Assembly: GCF_002266465.3 (NCBI RefSeq)
Contig: NZ_CP029427.2
Coordinates: 806,001-870,000 of the forward strand
Length of the DNA stretch: 64,000 nt
Reading direction: 5' to 3'
Source of the DNA: Bradyrhizobium symbiodeficiens
Lineage (GTDB): Bacteria > Pseudomonadota > Alphaproteobacteria > Rhizobiales > Xanthobacteraceae
The notes beneath the pieces were generated by a model. That model made no database searches. It was not told where the DNA came from and was given only the letters and a program-made list of their open reading frames with translations. A program made the translations under genes and the position numbers. Position 1 is the first letter of the stretch, and each line of letters starts with the position of its first letter. Of the stretch, positions 34,897 to 43,137 are shown in pieces.

Positions 34897-35122
34897 CGTC
34901 TTGAACTCCGACACTATAGGTCCCCGGCAGGCGCGCTTTCCGCGGCCTTCGTTGGTTTTGCAGATAGCTCTCTTTTGACGAAAATGCTGTCACATGCGTG
35001 GCACAGCGGCATCCAACCTAACTTATTGGGCTGCAAATGATTTTCGTGCTTAATGCCGGCTTAAGAAGTGGTGAAGGAAGGCTTAACTTCGCAGCCTGCC
35101 GGCAACGATCTCGCGTCTTTCG

Positions 35123-35443
35123 TTAACCAAGACGCCGTCGCGCCTCATCCCGCATCTGCTCGCGGAACGCCGCGCGCTTTGCAGGGCGATCCTCCTCGCG
35201 CACGTCATGGCGATCGAAGATGTCGAACTTCTCCAGGATGGGATAGCGCTCGCTCGCCATCGCAAGCACGCGCAGCAGTTTCGTGGCCTCCGGCATCGGG
35301 CCGCTCACCTCCCAGCGTCGGATGGTGTCGCCGCCGCCCTTCTCCGGTAATCCGCAGAGCTTTGCCATGTCGGCCGCGGTGAGCTTCCGCTCCAGGGCAT
35401 CGGAGAGGTCGGCGCGGAGTTGCTTCAGTTCGGGCCCGGTCAT
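35123..35443 (-). CDS. Small helix-turn-helix protein of unknown function
   Basis: The 106-residue protein contains LSDALERKLTAADMAKLCGLPEKGGGDTIRRWEVSG, which reads as a helix-turn-helix resembling XRE-type DNA-binding domains with a tryptophan-containing recognition helix. The C-terminal half (EEDRPAKRAAFREQMRDEARRRLG) is highly charged. It could be a small transcriptional regulator. It is divergent from the gene at 35562, 118 bp away. I recognise no named family. Confidence 0.6.
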   Translation of the reverse strand: MTGPELKQLRADLSDALERKLTAADMAKLCGLPEKGGGDTIRRWEVSGPMPEATKLLRVLAMASERYPILEKFDIFDRHDVREEDRPAKRAAFREQMRDEARRRLG

Positions 35444-35561
35444 GTCGCCTCAAGACGCGAAGTCGATGAGGCTATGCCCTAGCGCTGATTCGGGTCCATC
35501 CGAAGGCCGGCATGATCGTGATAGTGTTTTTTCGCCGGTCGAAGTCAGCGAGGGAAATTGC

Positions 35562-35903
35562 ATGCCCGTGTTCAAGCTGCCCCTGTCGGGAGATGTCGTC
35601 CAGTCCATCTACCCATCGTTCTTCAGCCCAACCGGCGGCCAGTTCGGCCTGGTCAACATCACGGTCGGGCAATCCTCGGCGCCTGATGTCGAGAAGGACG
35701 TGCTGTCGGATGTCGGCAGCTACGGCAAGCAGATCGGGCAGGTCGCCGATGCGCTTTTGGCCGTGATCGAGCATCTGGAGGCCAATCACGGCGGCGCGCT
35801 CGATGAGGACAAGGCGATCACCGCTTTCAGGGAATTGATGCATTCGGTCGCAACCGTGAAGGACCGGCATGGCCGTCATGCCTGCCGTCCGAAGCGGAGG
35901 TGA
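35562..35903 (+). CDS. Hypothetical protein
   Basis: The 113-residue protein (MPVFKLPLSGDVVQSIYPSFFSP onward) has no signal peptide. A beta-rich N-terminal half (GQFGLVNITVGQSS) is followed by helices with regular hydrophobic spacing (SYGKQIGQVADALLAVIEHLEANHGG, AITAFRELMHSVATVKDRH). An AGGGAAAT ribosome site precedes the ATG. No family is recognised. It sits just before two small secreted protein genes on the same strand. Confidence 0.6.
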   Translation: MPVFKLPLSGDVVQSIYPSFFSPTGGQFGLVNITVGQSSAPDVEKDVLSDVGSYGKQIGQVADALLAVIEHLEANHGGALDEDKAITAFRELMHSVATVKDRHGRHACRPKRR

Positions 35904-36017
35904 CGAACGGCAATGTCGGCATTCGCCCGCGCACGGAGATATGAACTCGTGCCTATGGACATCGTCCGATCCATGAACACATGGCACAAGAGGGCCCCAG
36001 CGACCGAGGGATCAGCC

Positions 36018-36302
36018 ATGACGAGCATCAAATTCGCGATTGCCGCGCTCATCACGACCGGGCTGCTTGCAGCGCCCTTCGCGGCTGAAGCGAAGAAGGC
36101 ACGGTCGAGCCGACATTACAGCACGGGCGTGGTGGCTCCGACCTATAGAGGTGCCGGAGCGCCCGCGGTGCAACCGAGGGCGTCTTACGGCTCGTCAGGA
36201 CAGACGGTCGGAACGGTCACGGCGCCGTCGGTCGGATCGTATAATTGGCCGTCGGTCGGCGTGACCAACTCGGTGCCCACCTGGAGCAACACGACGAGAT
36301 AA
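36018..36302 (+). CDS. Small secreted protein, tandem copy 1 (YGSSGQTVG module)
   Basis: The 94-residue protein has a signal peptide (MTSIKFAIAALITTGLLAAPFAAEAKKA) and a short Gly/Ser/Pro-rich mature part ending with the module YGSSGQTVGTVTAPSVGSYN then WPSVGVTNSVPTWSNTTR. The same module ends the next gene (36402-36668), so the two are tandem paralogues. No Cys is present. The function is unknown; low-complexity exported proteins of this type are common in Bradyrhizobium. ATG at 36018 starts the signal peptide; an open frame exists upstream. Confidence 0.75.
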   Translation: MTSIKFAIAALITTGLLAAPFAAEAKKARSSRHYSTGVVAPTYRGAGAPAVQPRASYGSSGQTVGTVTAPSVGSYNWPSVGVTNSVPTWSNTTR

Positions 36303-36401
36303 AGGTGTGATCCGGGATCGCCTCCCGGGCCCGCCGGGGCACATTTTCGTCCGCGAGGCGTTGTCGGACGAGAGATCGCAGCGCATCCGAAAGGATCAAA
36401 C

Positions 36402-36668
36402 ATGACGAGAACGAAACGCTTCCTTGCCATACTCGCCGCAGCCGGAGCCGTGGCATTGCCATTCGCCGCCGGTGCGCAAACCACGGGTACCCAGAGCAAC
36501 ACGACCGGAAGTCCGGGAGTGCCGGCAACGCAGGGCGCGCCTTACGGAAGCTCGGGACAGACCGTCGGGACGTCGACGGCACCGTCGGTGGGAAGTTACA
36601 ACCGGCCCTCGGTCGGCGTGACCAACTCGGTCCCAACCTGGCGAAACACCAATCCTCCCGCCAAGTAG
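36402..36668 (+). CDS. Small secreted protein, tandem copy 2 (YGSSGQTVG module)
   Basis: The 88-residue protein has a signal peptide (MTRTKRFLAILAAAGAVALPFAAGAQ), a Thr/Gly-rich spacer (TTGTQSNTTGSPGVPATQGAP), and the C-terminal module YGSSGQTVGTSTAPSVGSYN then RPSVGVTNSVPTWRNTNPP. This matches the preceding protein in about 33 of the last 38 residues, while the spacers are unrelated in length and wording. It arose by tandem duplication. It ends 18 bp before the convergent ABC ATPase gene. Function unknown. Confidence 0.78.
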   Translation: MTRTKRFLAILAAAGAVALPFAAGAQTTGTQSNTTGSPGVPATQGAPYGSSGQTVGTSTAPSVGSYNRPSVGVTNSVPTWRNTNPPAK

Positions 36669-36686
36669 GATCCGGCCGCTCGGTTT

Positions 36687-38306
36687 TCAGTCGGCCAGCG
36701 CGCGCTCTTTCCGTCCCGGCACCGCCGCCAGCAGTTCGCGCGTATAGGCATGCTCGGGCGATGCGAACAGCTGTGCGGTCGGCTTCAGCTCGACGACGGC
36801 GCCGCGCTGCATCACCGCGATACGGTCGCAGATCTGGGCGGCGACGCGAAGGTCGTGAGTGATGAACAGCATCGAGAGGCCGAGTCGCGCCTTGAGATCT
36901 TCGAGCAACCGCAAGACCTGCGCCTGCACGGAGACGTCGAGGGCGGAGACGGCTTCGTCCGCGACGATGATCTCGGGCTCGAGCGCGAGCGCGCGCGCAA
37001 TGCCGATGCGCTGACGCTGGCCGCCGGAGAACTCGTGCGGATAGCGCTCGAGCGCGCCGGCATCGAGGCCGACCATCTTGAGCAGATCGCGGGCGCGGTC
37101 GAAGGCGACCTTCGGGTCGGTGCCGGCCGCGATCGGACCGTCGGCGATGATGTGACCGACCTTGCGGCGCGGATTGAGCGAGGCGAACGGATCCTGAAAG
37201 ATCATCTGGATGCGATGGCGCTCGGCGCGCAGCGCCTTGCCCGAGAGCGAGGTGAGTTCGGTGTCGCCGATCCACACCGTGCCGCGGTCGGCCTCGATCA
37301 GCCGCATCACCAGCCGCGCCACCGACGATTTGCCCGAGCCGGATTCGCCGACCAGGCCGAGCGTCTCGCCCTTGAGGATGTTGAAATTGACCGCGCGCGC
37401 GGCATCGACGCGGCGATCCTCGCGAAACCAGCCGCCCGAGGTGACATAGGTCTTGTCGAGCCCGATCACCTCGACCGCCCTGGCCCTGTCGTCGAGCGGC
37501 GCGCGCGCCGGCGGGTCCATCGACGGCACGGCAGCGAGCAGCGCCTTGGTGTAGTCGTGCTGTGGCGCGTTGAACACCGTTGCGGCCGGGCCTTCCTCCA
37601 CAACCTTGCCGTGGCGGAGCACCACGACCTGGTCGGCGATGTCGGCGACCACGCCGAAATCGTGGGTGATGAACATCACCGCCATGTTGCGGCTCTGCTG
37701 GAGATTGCGGATCAGCTTGAGGATCTGCGCCTGCGTGGTGACGTCGAGCGCGGTGGTCGGCTCGTCCGCGACCAGCACGGCCGGCTCGAGCGCGAGCGCC
37801 ATCGCGATCATGGCGCGCTGGCGCTGGCCGCCGGAGAGCTGGTGCGGATAGGCGCGCACGATTCTTTCGGGGTCGGGCAGCCCGACCTCCCGCGCCAGCG
37901 CCAGCGCCTTGGCGCGCCGCTCCCTCGGGGTCAGCAGGCCATGGGCCTCGAACATCTCCGCCATCTGGTCGCCGATCCGCATCAACGGATTGAGCGCGGT
38001 CATCGGCTCCTGGAAGATCATCGCGAAACGGCGGCCGCGCAGATCGCGCCAGCCGTCGTCGTCGAGCTTGAGCAGGTCGCGGCCCTCGAACTGGATCTCG
38101 CCGGAGGCGATGGACACCGTGTCGGGCAGCAGGCCCATCAGCGCATGCGCGCACATCGACTTGCCGGAGCCGGACTCGCCGACGACGCAGACGATCTTGC
38201 CGGGCCGCAAATCGAGCGAGACGCCGTCGACGGCAAATGGACGCTCGGCGCCCTCAGGCAGCGCGATCCGCAGGTTCTTGATGGAGACGGCGGGCGGAGC
38301 GGTCAT
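36687..38306 (-). CDS. ABC importer ATPase, fused two-domain peptide type (YejF/GsiA-like)
   Basis: The 539-residue protein joins two complete ATPase domains: domain 1 with GESGSGKSMCAHALMG, LSGGQRQRAMIAMAL and VLVADEPTTALD, and domain 2 with GESGSGKSSVARLVMR, FSGGQRQRIGIARAL and IIVADEAVSALD. Each is followed by the oligopeptide-type C-terminal extension. It is thus a DppD-DppF fusion that powers the adjacent permeases. Gene order SBP, permease, permease, ATPase on the minus strand forms a complete importer; only 2 bp separate it from the upstream permease. The substrate is probably a peptide or similar small molecule (family-level inference). Confidence 0.94.
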   Translation of the reverse strand: MTAPPAVSIKNLRIALPEGAERPFAVDGVSLDLRPGKIVCVVGESGSGKSMCAHALMGLLPDTVSIASGEIQFEGRDLLKLDDDGWRDLRGRRFAMIFQEPMTALNPLMRIGDQMAEMFEAHGLLTPRERRAKALALAREVGLPDPERIVRAYPHQLSGGQRQRAMIAMALALEPAVLVADEPTTALDVTTQAQILKLIRNLQQSRNMAVMFITHDFGVVADIADQVVVLRHGKVVEEGPAATVFNAPQHDYTKALLAAVPSMDPPARAPLDDRARAVEVIGLDKTYVTSGGWFREDRRVDAARAVNFNILKGETLGLVGESGSGKSSVARLVMRLIEADRGTVWIGDTELTSLSGKALRAERHRIQMIFQDPFASLNPRRKVGHIIADGPIAAGTDPKVAFDRARDLLKMVGLDAGALERYPHEFSGGQRQRIGIARALALEPEIIVADEAVSALDVSVQAQVLRLLEDLKARLGLSMLFITHDLRVAAQICDRIAVMQRGAVVELKPTAQLFASPEHAYTRELLAAVPGRKERALAD

Positions 38307-38308
38307 CG

Positions 38309-39148
38309 TCAGCGTCCCTCCCGCGACAGGCGCGGATTGAGCGCGTCATTGAGGCCTTCGCCGATCAGGTTCAGCCCGAGCACCGAGATCAGGATGGCGA
38401 CGCCGGGAAACACCGTGATCCACCAGGCCTGGCGGATCACGGTGCGGCCGGCGCCGACCATGTAGCCCCAGGAAATCAGATTGGGATCGCCGAGGCCGAG
38501 GAACGACAGCGAGGATTCCAGCAGGATCGCGGTCGCCACCATCAGCGAGGCCAGCACGATCACCGGCGACAGCGCGTTGGGCAGGATCTCGCGCATGATG
38601 ATCCAGGTGTTGCTCTGGCCGGTGACCACGGCGGCCTGGACATATTCGCGCGTCCGCAGCGACAGCACCTCGCCGCGCACGAGGCGGGCGACCGGCGGCC
38701 AGCTCACCAGCGCGATCGAGGTCACGATCGAATAGATCGAGGGCTGCAGGATCGCGACCAGCACGATCGCGAGCGCAAAGCTCGGGATGGTCTGGAAGAA
38801 CTCGGTGAAGCGCATCAGGGCGTCGTCGACCCTGCCGCCGAAATACCCGGCCATGGCACCGATGGGAACGCCGACGATCAGCGCGACCAGCGTGGAGACG
38901 AGGCCAACCAGCAGCGACACGCGTGCGCCAAAAATCATGCCGGCGAACACGTCGCGGCCGAGCGCGTCGGTGCCGAGCGGCACGGTCGAGAGCGTGAACG
39001 GCGGCAGGAACGGCCGCTGCACCATACGCCAGGGCGAGTTCGGGAACAGCATCGGTCCGAACAATGCGACCGAGATCGCGAGCAGCAGGATGATGAGCCC
39101 GATGACGCCGCTCGGGCTACGCAGCATCGATTTCCAGAACTGTTTCAT
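38309..39148 (-). CDS. Peptide-type ABC importer permease (DppC/YejE-like)
   Basis: The 279-residue permease starts MKQFWKSMLRSPSGVIGLIILLLAI, with the DppC-type N-terminal domain (FLPPFTLSTVPLGTDALGRDVFAGMI). It has about six membrane helices and the EAA loop in REYVQAAVVTGQSNTWIIMREILPNAL. The ATG at 39148 overlaps the end of the partner permease gene by 4 bases, showing translational coupling. Together with 39145-40116 it forms the membrane channel of the importer. Confidence 0.93.
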   Translation of the reverse strand: MKQFWKSMLRSPSGVIGLIILLLAISVALFGPMLFPNSPWRMVQRPFLPPFTLSTVPLGTDALGRDVFAGMIFGARVSLLVGLVSTLVALIVGVPIGAMAGYFGGRVDDALMRFTEFFQTIPSFALAIVLVAILQPSIYSIVTSIALVSWPPVARLVRGEVLSLRTREYVQAAVVTGQSNTWIIMREILPNALSPVIVLASLMVATAILLESSLSFLGLGDPNLISWGYMVGAGRTVIRQAWWITVFPGVAILISVLGLNLIGEGLNDALNPRLSREGR

Positions 39149-40116
39149 GAGGCGAATTCGATGCGCGGATCGACCAGGCGATAGACGAGGTCGGTGATGA
39201 GGTTGAAGATCAGGACCATGGCCGAGCAGATCACGAAGACGCCGAGCAGCAGATTGTAGTCGCGCTGCAACAGCGCGTCGTACATCAGCCGCCCGATGCC
39301 GGGCCAGGCGAACACGGTCTCGGTGATAACGGCGCCGCCGATCAGCGTTCCCGAATGCACGCCGGCCAGCGTCACGACGGGCAGCAGCGCGTTGCGCAGC
39401 ACATGGCGGCGCTGGATCACGGCGTCGGATAGGCCCTTGGCGCGCGCTGTCTTGACGAAGTCGAGCCGCTTCACCTCCAGCATCGAGGCGCGCGTCATGC
39501 GGGTATAGGTCGCCATGAAGAACAGGCCGAGCGTCATCGCCGGCATGATCAGGTGTTTTGCGACGTCGACCGCGTGGGCAAGGCCGGTCAGATTGGCGCC
39601 GACTGTCTCGTAGCCGAAGCTCGGCAGCCAATCCATGGTGACCGAAAATAGCAGGATGCCCATCAACGCCACCCAGAAGAGGGGCATGGCGTAGAAGATC
39701 AGTGCAAAGATGGTGATGGCGGTGTCGAGAAAGGTTCCGGCGAAGCGCGCGGCGAAGGTGCCAAAGAGAACGCCCAGCATCAGCGAGATCGCGAATGCCG
39801 TCAGCGTCAACAGCAACGTCGCCGGGAGCCGCTCGCCGATCAGCTTTGCGACCGGCGCCTGCTGGCGGAAGGAGAAGCCCAGGTCGAGGGTGACGACACC
39901 CTTGACGTAGATGAAGAGCTGCTCGGGCAGCGGCTTGTCGAGACCGAACTTTTCCCGGAGCTGCTTGACGAAGACCTGGTCGCTGGCGCCGGCCTCGCCG
40001 GCCATGACGACCGCCGGGTCGCCCGGCGCAAGGCGGATCAGGAAGAAGTTGAGGACGACGATCGCGAGCAGGACGATCACGCCCTTCACGACACGTTGAG
40101 CGACGAAGGAGAGCAT
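39145..40116 (-). CDS. Peptide-type ABC importer permease (DppB/YejB-like)
   Basis: The 323-residue permease starts MLSFVAQRVVKGVIVLLAIVVLNFFLIRLAPGDP, the typical DppB N-terminus. It has LGLDKPLPEQ-like periplasmic wording (FGLDKPLPEQLFIYVKGVVTLDLG) and an EAA loop in DFVKTARAKGLSDAVIQRRHVLRNAL. About six membrane helices are visible. It follows the binding-protein gene after a 99-bp gap that carries a hairpin, and overlaps the second permease gene by 4 bases. Confidence 0.93.
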   Translation of the reverse strand: MLSFVAQRVVKGVIVLLAIVVLNFFLIRLAPGDPAVVMAGEAGASDQVFVKQLREKFGLDKPLPEQLFIYVKGVVTLDLGFSFRQQAPVAKLIGERLPATLLLTLTAFAISLMLGVLFGTFAARFAGTFLDTAITIFALIFYAMPLFWVALMGILLFSVTMDWLPSFGYETVGANLTGLAHAVDVAKHLIMPAMTLGLFFMATYTRMTRASMLEVKRLDFVKTARAKGLSDAVIQRRHVLRNALLPVVTLAGVHSGTLIGGAVITETVFAWPGIGRLMYDALLQRDYNLLLGVFVICSAMVLIFNLITDLVYRLVDPRIEFAS

Positions 40117-40176
40117 ATTAGAGAGTCATACCGGTGGGGTGACCTGCGGCCGCGGAGGCGAGGGTGCTCTTAGAGC

Positions 40177-40203
40177 ACCTCCCCCCGCGAGCGGGGAGAG
40201 GTG
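40177..40203. repeat. Hairpin between binding protein and permease genes
   Basis: CACCTCCCCCC and GGGGAGAGGTG pair across GCGAGC, beside a second dyad GTGCTCTTAGAGCAC (40164-40178). Hairpins directly after a binding-protein gene commonly protect its mRNA, so that it is made in excess over the permeases. The wording (CTCCCC...GGGGAGAGG) also recurs in other intergenic sites here (47753-47808). Confidence 0.5.
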
Positions 40204-40215
40204 AAAGAGCAGGGC

Positions 40216-41766
40216 TCACTTGTCGAGCCATGCGTCCTTGAAGCCGTCATTGACCCCGATCCCCGTGGTGATCAGGTTCTTGACCTTGCAGCGCATGATG
40301 GTCGGGAATTGCAGCTCGAGCATCCAGGCCACCGGCACGTCCTCGACCAGGATCTTCTGCGCCTTCTCGTAGATCTCCTTGCGCTTGGAGTCCGGGGTCG
40401 CGACCGCGCCGTCGGCGAACAGCTTGTCGATCTCCGGGTTGGAGTAGCCTTCGACGTTGTTGAACACCTGGCCCTTGGCGATGTTGCTGGAGATGTAGTT
40501 ACGGCCGACGCCGAGCGCGGGATCGCCGTACTGATAGAGATAGGTGAAGGCGATGTCGTAATCCCAGTCGCCGATCTTCTGGTTGCCGCCGGCGACGTCG
40601 GTCGCGATGGTCTCGATGTTGATGCCGACGTCCATGAGGTTCTGCTTCACCGCTTCACCCCAGCGCTGCCAGGTCTCGCCATAGGCGAGCGGCAGCAGGC
40701 GGATCTTCTCGCCCTTGTAGCCGGCTTCCTTCAGCAGCGCCTTGGCCTTGGCCGGATCGTAAGGGTATTTCTTCACGTCGTCGGTGTAGTACTTGATGGT
40801 CGAGGCCGAGGGGCCGGTCGCAACCTTGCCGAGCCCGTTCCAGATCACGTCCTTGGCGAAGTCGCGGTCGATCGCATACATGACCGCCTGCCGCACCCGC
40901 TTGTCGGCGAGCGGGCCCTGTCGGTTGTTCAGCCACAGCCAGGCCAGCGGCGAGAAGAACTCCCAGCCGGCGCCGGTGACGCAGGTGTCCTTCAGCTTGG
41001 TCAGCCGCGGCACGTCGAAATTCTCGACCGAGCCGCCGGGCAGCACGTCGACTTTGCCGGTCTCGTACGCCACCGAGCGCGCCGCGGCGTCGGGAATGAT
41101 CTGCCAGTAGATCTCGTCGAGATAGGGCTTGCCCTTCTCGTAATAGTTCGGGTTCTTGACCAGCCGGATGAACGAGCCCTTCTGCCACTCCTTGAACATG
41201 AAGGGGCCGGTGCCGATGGGGGCGTTGTTGTAGGGATTGGTCTTCCAGTCGGTGCCTTCATAGAGATGCTTCGGCACCATCGGCATCGAGCCGACCTCGA
41301 AGATGCCGAGGAACGGGCCGAACGGCTGCTTCAGCGTGAACACCACCGTGTAATCGTCGGGCGCCTCGACCTTGTCGACCTGCGCCAGGTTGGTGCGGGC
41401 GCGGGCGTGGGTCTGCTTCAGCATCTCGATCGAGAACAAGACGTCCGCGGCGGTGAAGGGCTTGCCGTCATGCCAGGTGACGCCCTTCCGGAGCTTGAAG
41501 GTGTAGGTCTTGGCGTCCTCGCTGACGCTCCAGCTCTCGGCGAGCTCCGGCTGCGGCTCGAGCTTGGGGCTGTAGCGCAGCAGGCCCTCGAAGATGTTGC
41601 CCGACACCATTTGGGTCGGACCGTTCTGGACCATCGCAAGCATCAGGCCGGGCGGCTCGGGCTGGATCACCGCATTGATCACACCGCCCGTTTTCGGCTC
41701 CTGCGCCAGTGACGGGGCCGCAAGGCCGCAAGCCAGCAGAAGACCAAGCAACACTCGTTTTGGCAT
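40216..41766 (-). CDS. ABC importer periplasmic binding protein (peptide/nickel family 5)
   Basis: The 516-residue protein has a signal peptide (MPKRVLLGLLLACGLAAPSLAQ) and the family SBP_bac_5 features: IFEGLLRYSPKLEPQPELAESW, YTFKLRKGVTWHDGKPFTAADV, GTGPFMFKEWQKGS and the late SNPEIDKLFADGAV. These proteins bind peptides, nickel-ligands, opines or glutathione; the ligand is not predictable from motifs seen here. It is the first gene of the importer operon and its promoter must lie in 41767-42062. Confidence 0.93.
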   Translation of the reverse strand: MPKRVLLGLLLACGLAAPSLAQEPKTGGVINAVIQPEPPGLMLAMVQNGPTQMVSGNIFEGLLRYSPKLEPQPELAESWSVSEDAKTYTFKLRKGVTWHDGKPFTAADVLFSIEMLKQTHARARTNLAQVDKVEAPDDYTVVFTLKQPFGPFLGIFEVGSMPMVPKHLYEGTDWKTNPYNNAPIGTGPFMFKEWQKGSFIRLVKNPNYYEKGKPYLDEIYWQIIPDAAARSVAYETGKVDVLPGGSVENFDVPRLTKLKDTCVTGAGWEFFSPLAWLWLNNRQGPLADKRVRQAVMYAIDRDFAKDVIWNGLGKVATGPSASTIKYYTDDVKKYPYDPAKAKALLKEAGYKGEKIRLLPLAYGETWQRWGEAVKQNLMDVGINIETIATDVAGGNQKIGDWDYDIAFTYLYQYGDPALGVGRNYISSNIAKGQVFNNVEGYSNPEIDKLFADGAVATPDSKRKEIYEKAQKILVEDVPVAWMLELQFPTIMRCKVKNLITTGIGVNDGFKDAWLDK

Positions 41767-42062
41767 ATCGTATCTTTCTCAAGCGTGACCAGCCGTTAGC
41801 GCTTCGCACGTCATGGCGCGCAAAGCTACGGCCGGCCCATCCCAGTCCCCATCCGGGAGCGAGGCTCACACAGTCCCGTTCGGCGCCGCAAGATGAAAGT
41901 CGCGACAGTGTTCGCACAAAAAATGTACAGCGCGTCCTGTTATCCCACATGCTCTCCGCCATGGCGGATCGGCCGCTCCCGCTGATCAGGCGACCTCAGT
42001 CATGTCGGGATTTGGTAGAGGTGATGCACAAGGCTGCGCCTGCGACCAAAAGCGTCAGGTCA
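41767..42062. other. Upstream region of the ABC importer operon
   Basis: These 296 bp hold the importer promoter on the minus strand. An AT-richer patch (AAAATGTACAGCG at about 41928-41940) is visible, but I cannot assign promoter elements. No supported coding sequence is present. Confidence 0.35.
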
Positions 42063-42374
42063 TCATTTCGCGCCGAGCGCCCGTTGCAGCTCGGCAAGCG
42101 CCTCCGCAAGCTGCTCGCGATGTGCGATGTCGTCCTTGGGGAGGCCAGCAACGCTGCCGGCGAGCTCACGCAGGATGCCGGCGAGCAGGCCGAAATTGAG
42201 GTGCAGGTGCACCGATTTGCGTTCGTCGGCAGCGCCCGGATGTTGCAGCACCAGCGCAACGCCGCTGCCGTCGAGCCGCGCCTCGAACCGCGACGAATGC
42301 TCGAAGGTGCCGACATAGAACTTGTCGGGGTATTCGAGCGCGATCTCTGCCTTGTCGGGAACCGGGCGGGACAT
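42063..42374 (-). CDS. Hypothetical protein downstream of a FixK-type box
   Basis: The 103-residue protein (MSRPVPDKAEIALEYPDKFYVGTF onward) appears to be beta-rich in its first 60 residues (FEARLDGSGVALVLQHPGA, SVHLHLNFGLLAGILREL), then helical with charged heptads (IAHREQLAEALAELQRALG). No signal peptide or Cys. A perfect TTGATC-N2-GATCAA box lies 81-94 bp upstream of its start, with TTATCG 30 bp beyond the box centre on this strand. That spacing suits class II FixK activation, so it may belong to the low-oxygen regulon. No family recognised. Confidence 0.65.
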   Translation of the reverse strand: MSRPVPDKAEIALEYPDKFYVGTFEHSSRFEARLDGSGVALVLQHPGAADERKSVHLHLNFGLLAGILRELAGSVAGLPKDDIAHREQLAEALAELQRALGAK

Positions 42375-42454
42375 CTGAACCTCGTTGATCTCAACCCATT
42401 CTGGTTGGGAATAAAGCGGATCGCCTTGCGATAAGTCAGAGGCGGCTTTCGGAT

Positions 42455-42468
42455 TTGATCCGGATCAA
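42455..42468. promoter_or_regulatory. FixK2/FNR-type box between a small gene and the Irr paralogue
   Basis: TTGATCCGGATCAA is a perfect palindrome of the FixK2/FNR type. On the minus strand a TTATCG element (42429-42434) is centred 30 bp from the box centre, fitting an activator at about -40 for the gene at 42063-42374. In the plus direction the box lies 93 bp before the irr-like start with no obvious -10 at the right spacing. Either or both genes could respond. Confidence 0.75.
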
Positions 42469-42560
42469 AGCCGGGCCGCCGCTTTTGCGATCGAATGGCA
42501 ACTGGCGACGCGGCACTGCGCGTCCCGCGCCCTTGAGCTGTGAGACGCGTGAGACCGTTG

Positions 42561-43049
42561 ATGGACATCCAGGCCACGAATATCCCTGCGGTTGACGATA
42601 GCGGATCTGACGTCGCCGGCCTTGAGCTGCCGCCCGATGCGGGCGTGCAGCATTGTCTGAAATTGCTTGTTGACGCCGGCCTGCGCCCGACGCGCCAGCG
42701 CATGGCGCTCGGCCGATTGCTGTTCCTGCGCGGCCATCGTCATGTCACCGCCGAGAGCCTGTTCGAAGAAGCGATGGCGACGAGCGCCTATCTGTCGCTC
42801 GCGACCGTCTACAACACGCTGAACCAGTTCACGGAGGCTGGCCTGCTGCGCCGCATCGCAGCCGATGGCATCAAGTCGTTCTTCGACACTGACACGTCGG
42901 TGCATCCGCATTTCTATCTCGAAGGCGAGGATATGCTGGTCGACGTCGCCGAAGGCCTCGCCTTCACCAGGATTCCCGAGGCGCTTCCCGGCCACGAGAT
43001 CGCACGGCTCGACGTCATCGTCCACCTGCGCCGCAAGCGGGCGCCGTAG
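42561..43049 (+). CDS. Irr-type Fur-family regulator (Irr paralogue)
   Basis: The 162-residue protein follows the rhizobial Irr pattern: LLVDAGLRPTRQRMALGRLLF, HVTAESLFEEAM, SLATVYNTLNQFTEAGLLRRI (recognition helix) and SFFDTDTSVHPHFYLE, then EIARLDVIVHLRRKR. Irr represses or activates iron and haem genes according to haem supply. Two differences from well-studied Irr are visible: the N-terminal GCPW haem-binding motif is absent (DAGVQHCL instead), and the His cluster reads HPHF rather than HHHY. It is thus probably the second Irr-like protein. Fur-type CxxC zinc motifs are lacking. ATG at 42561 is preferred; GTG 42540 is possible. Confidence 0.88.
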   Translation: MDIQATNIPAVDDSGSDVAGLELPPDAGVQHCLKLLVDAGLRPTRQRMALGRLLFLRGHRHVTAESLFEEAMATSAYLSLATVYNTLNQFTEAGLLRRIAADGIKSFFDTDTSVHPHFYLEGEDMLVDVAEGLAFTRIPEALPGHEIARLDVIVHLRRKRAP

Positions 43050-43137
43050 GCCCGGCAAGGCGGTCGACCAGCGCGCTCCCTCAGGAAGCCTTCGAGATAG
43101 TGCTCGCGATCGCCGTCATTGGCCCACGGCAGTTGGG
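43050..43137 (-). pseudogene. Duplicated fragment of the 3' end of the 45156-46703 regulator
   Basis: On the minus strand this segment encodes WANDGDREHYLEGF, nearly identical to WADDGDREHYLEGF at the C-terminus of the regulator at 45156-46703. At DNA level 43080-43136 matches 45173-45228 with few changes, and the flank CGGCAAGGCGGTCGACCAGCG matches CGCAAGGCGATCGCCTAGCG. The similarity stops at the stop codon of the inserted hydrolase gene. It marks the left border of the islet. Confidence 0.8.
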
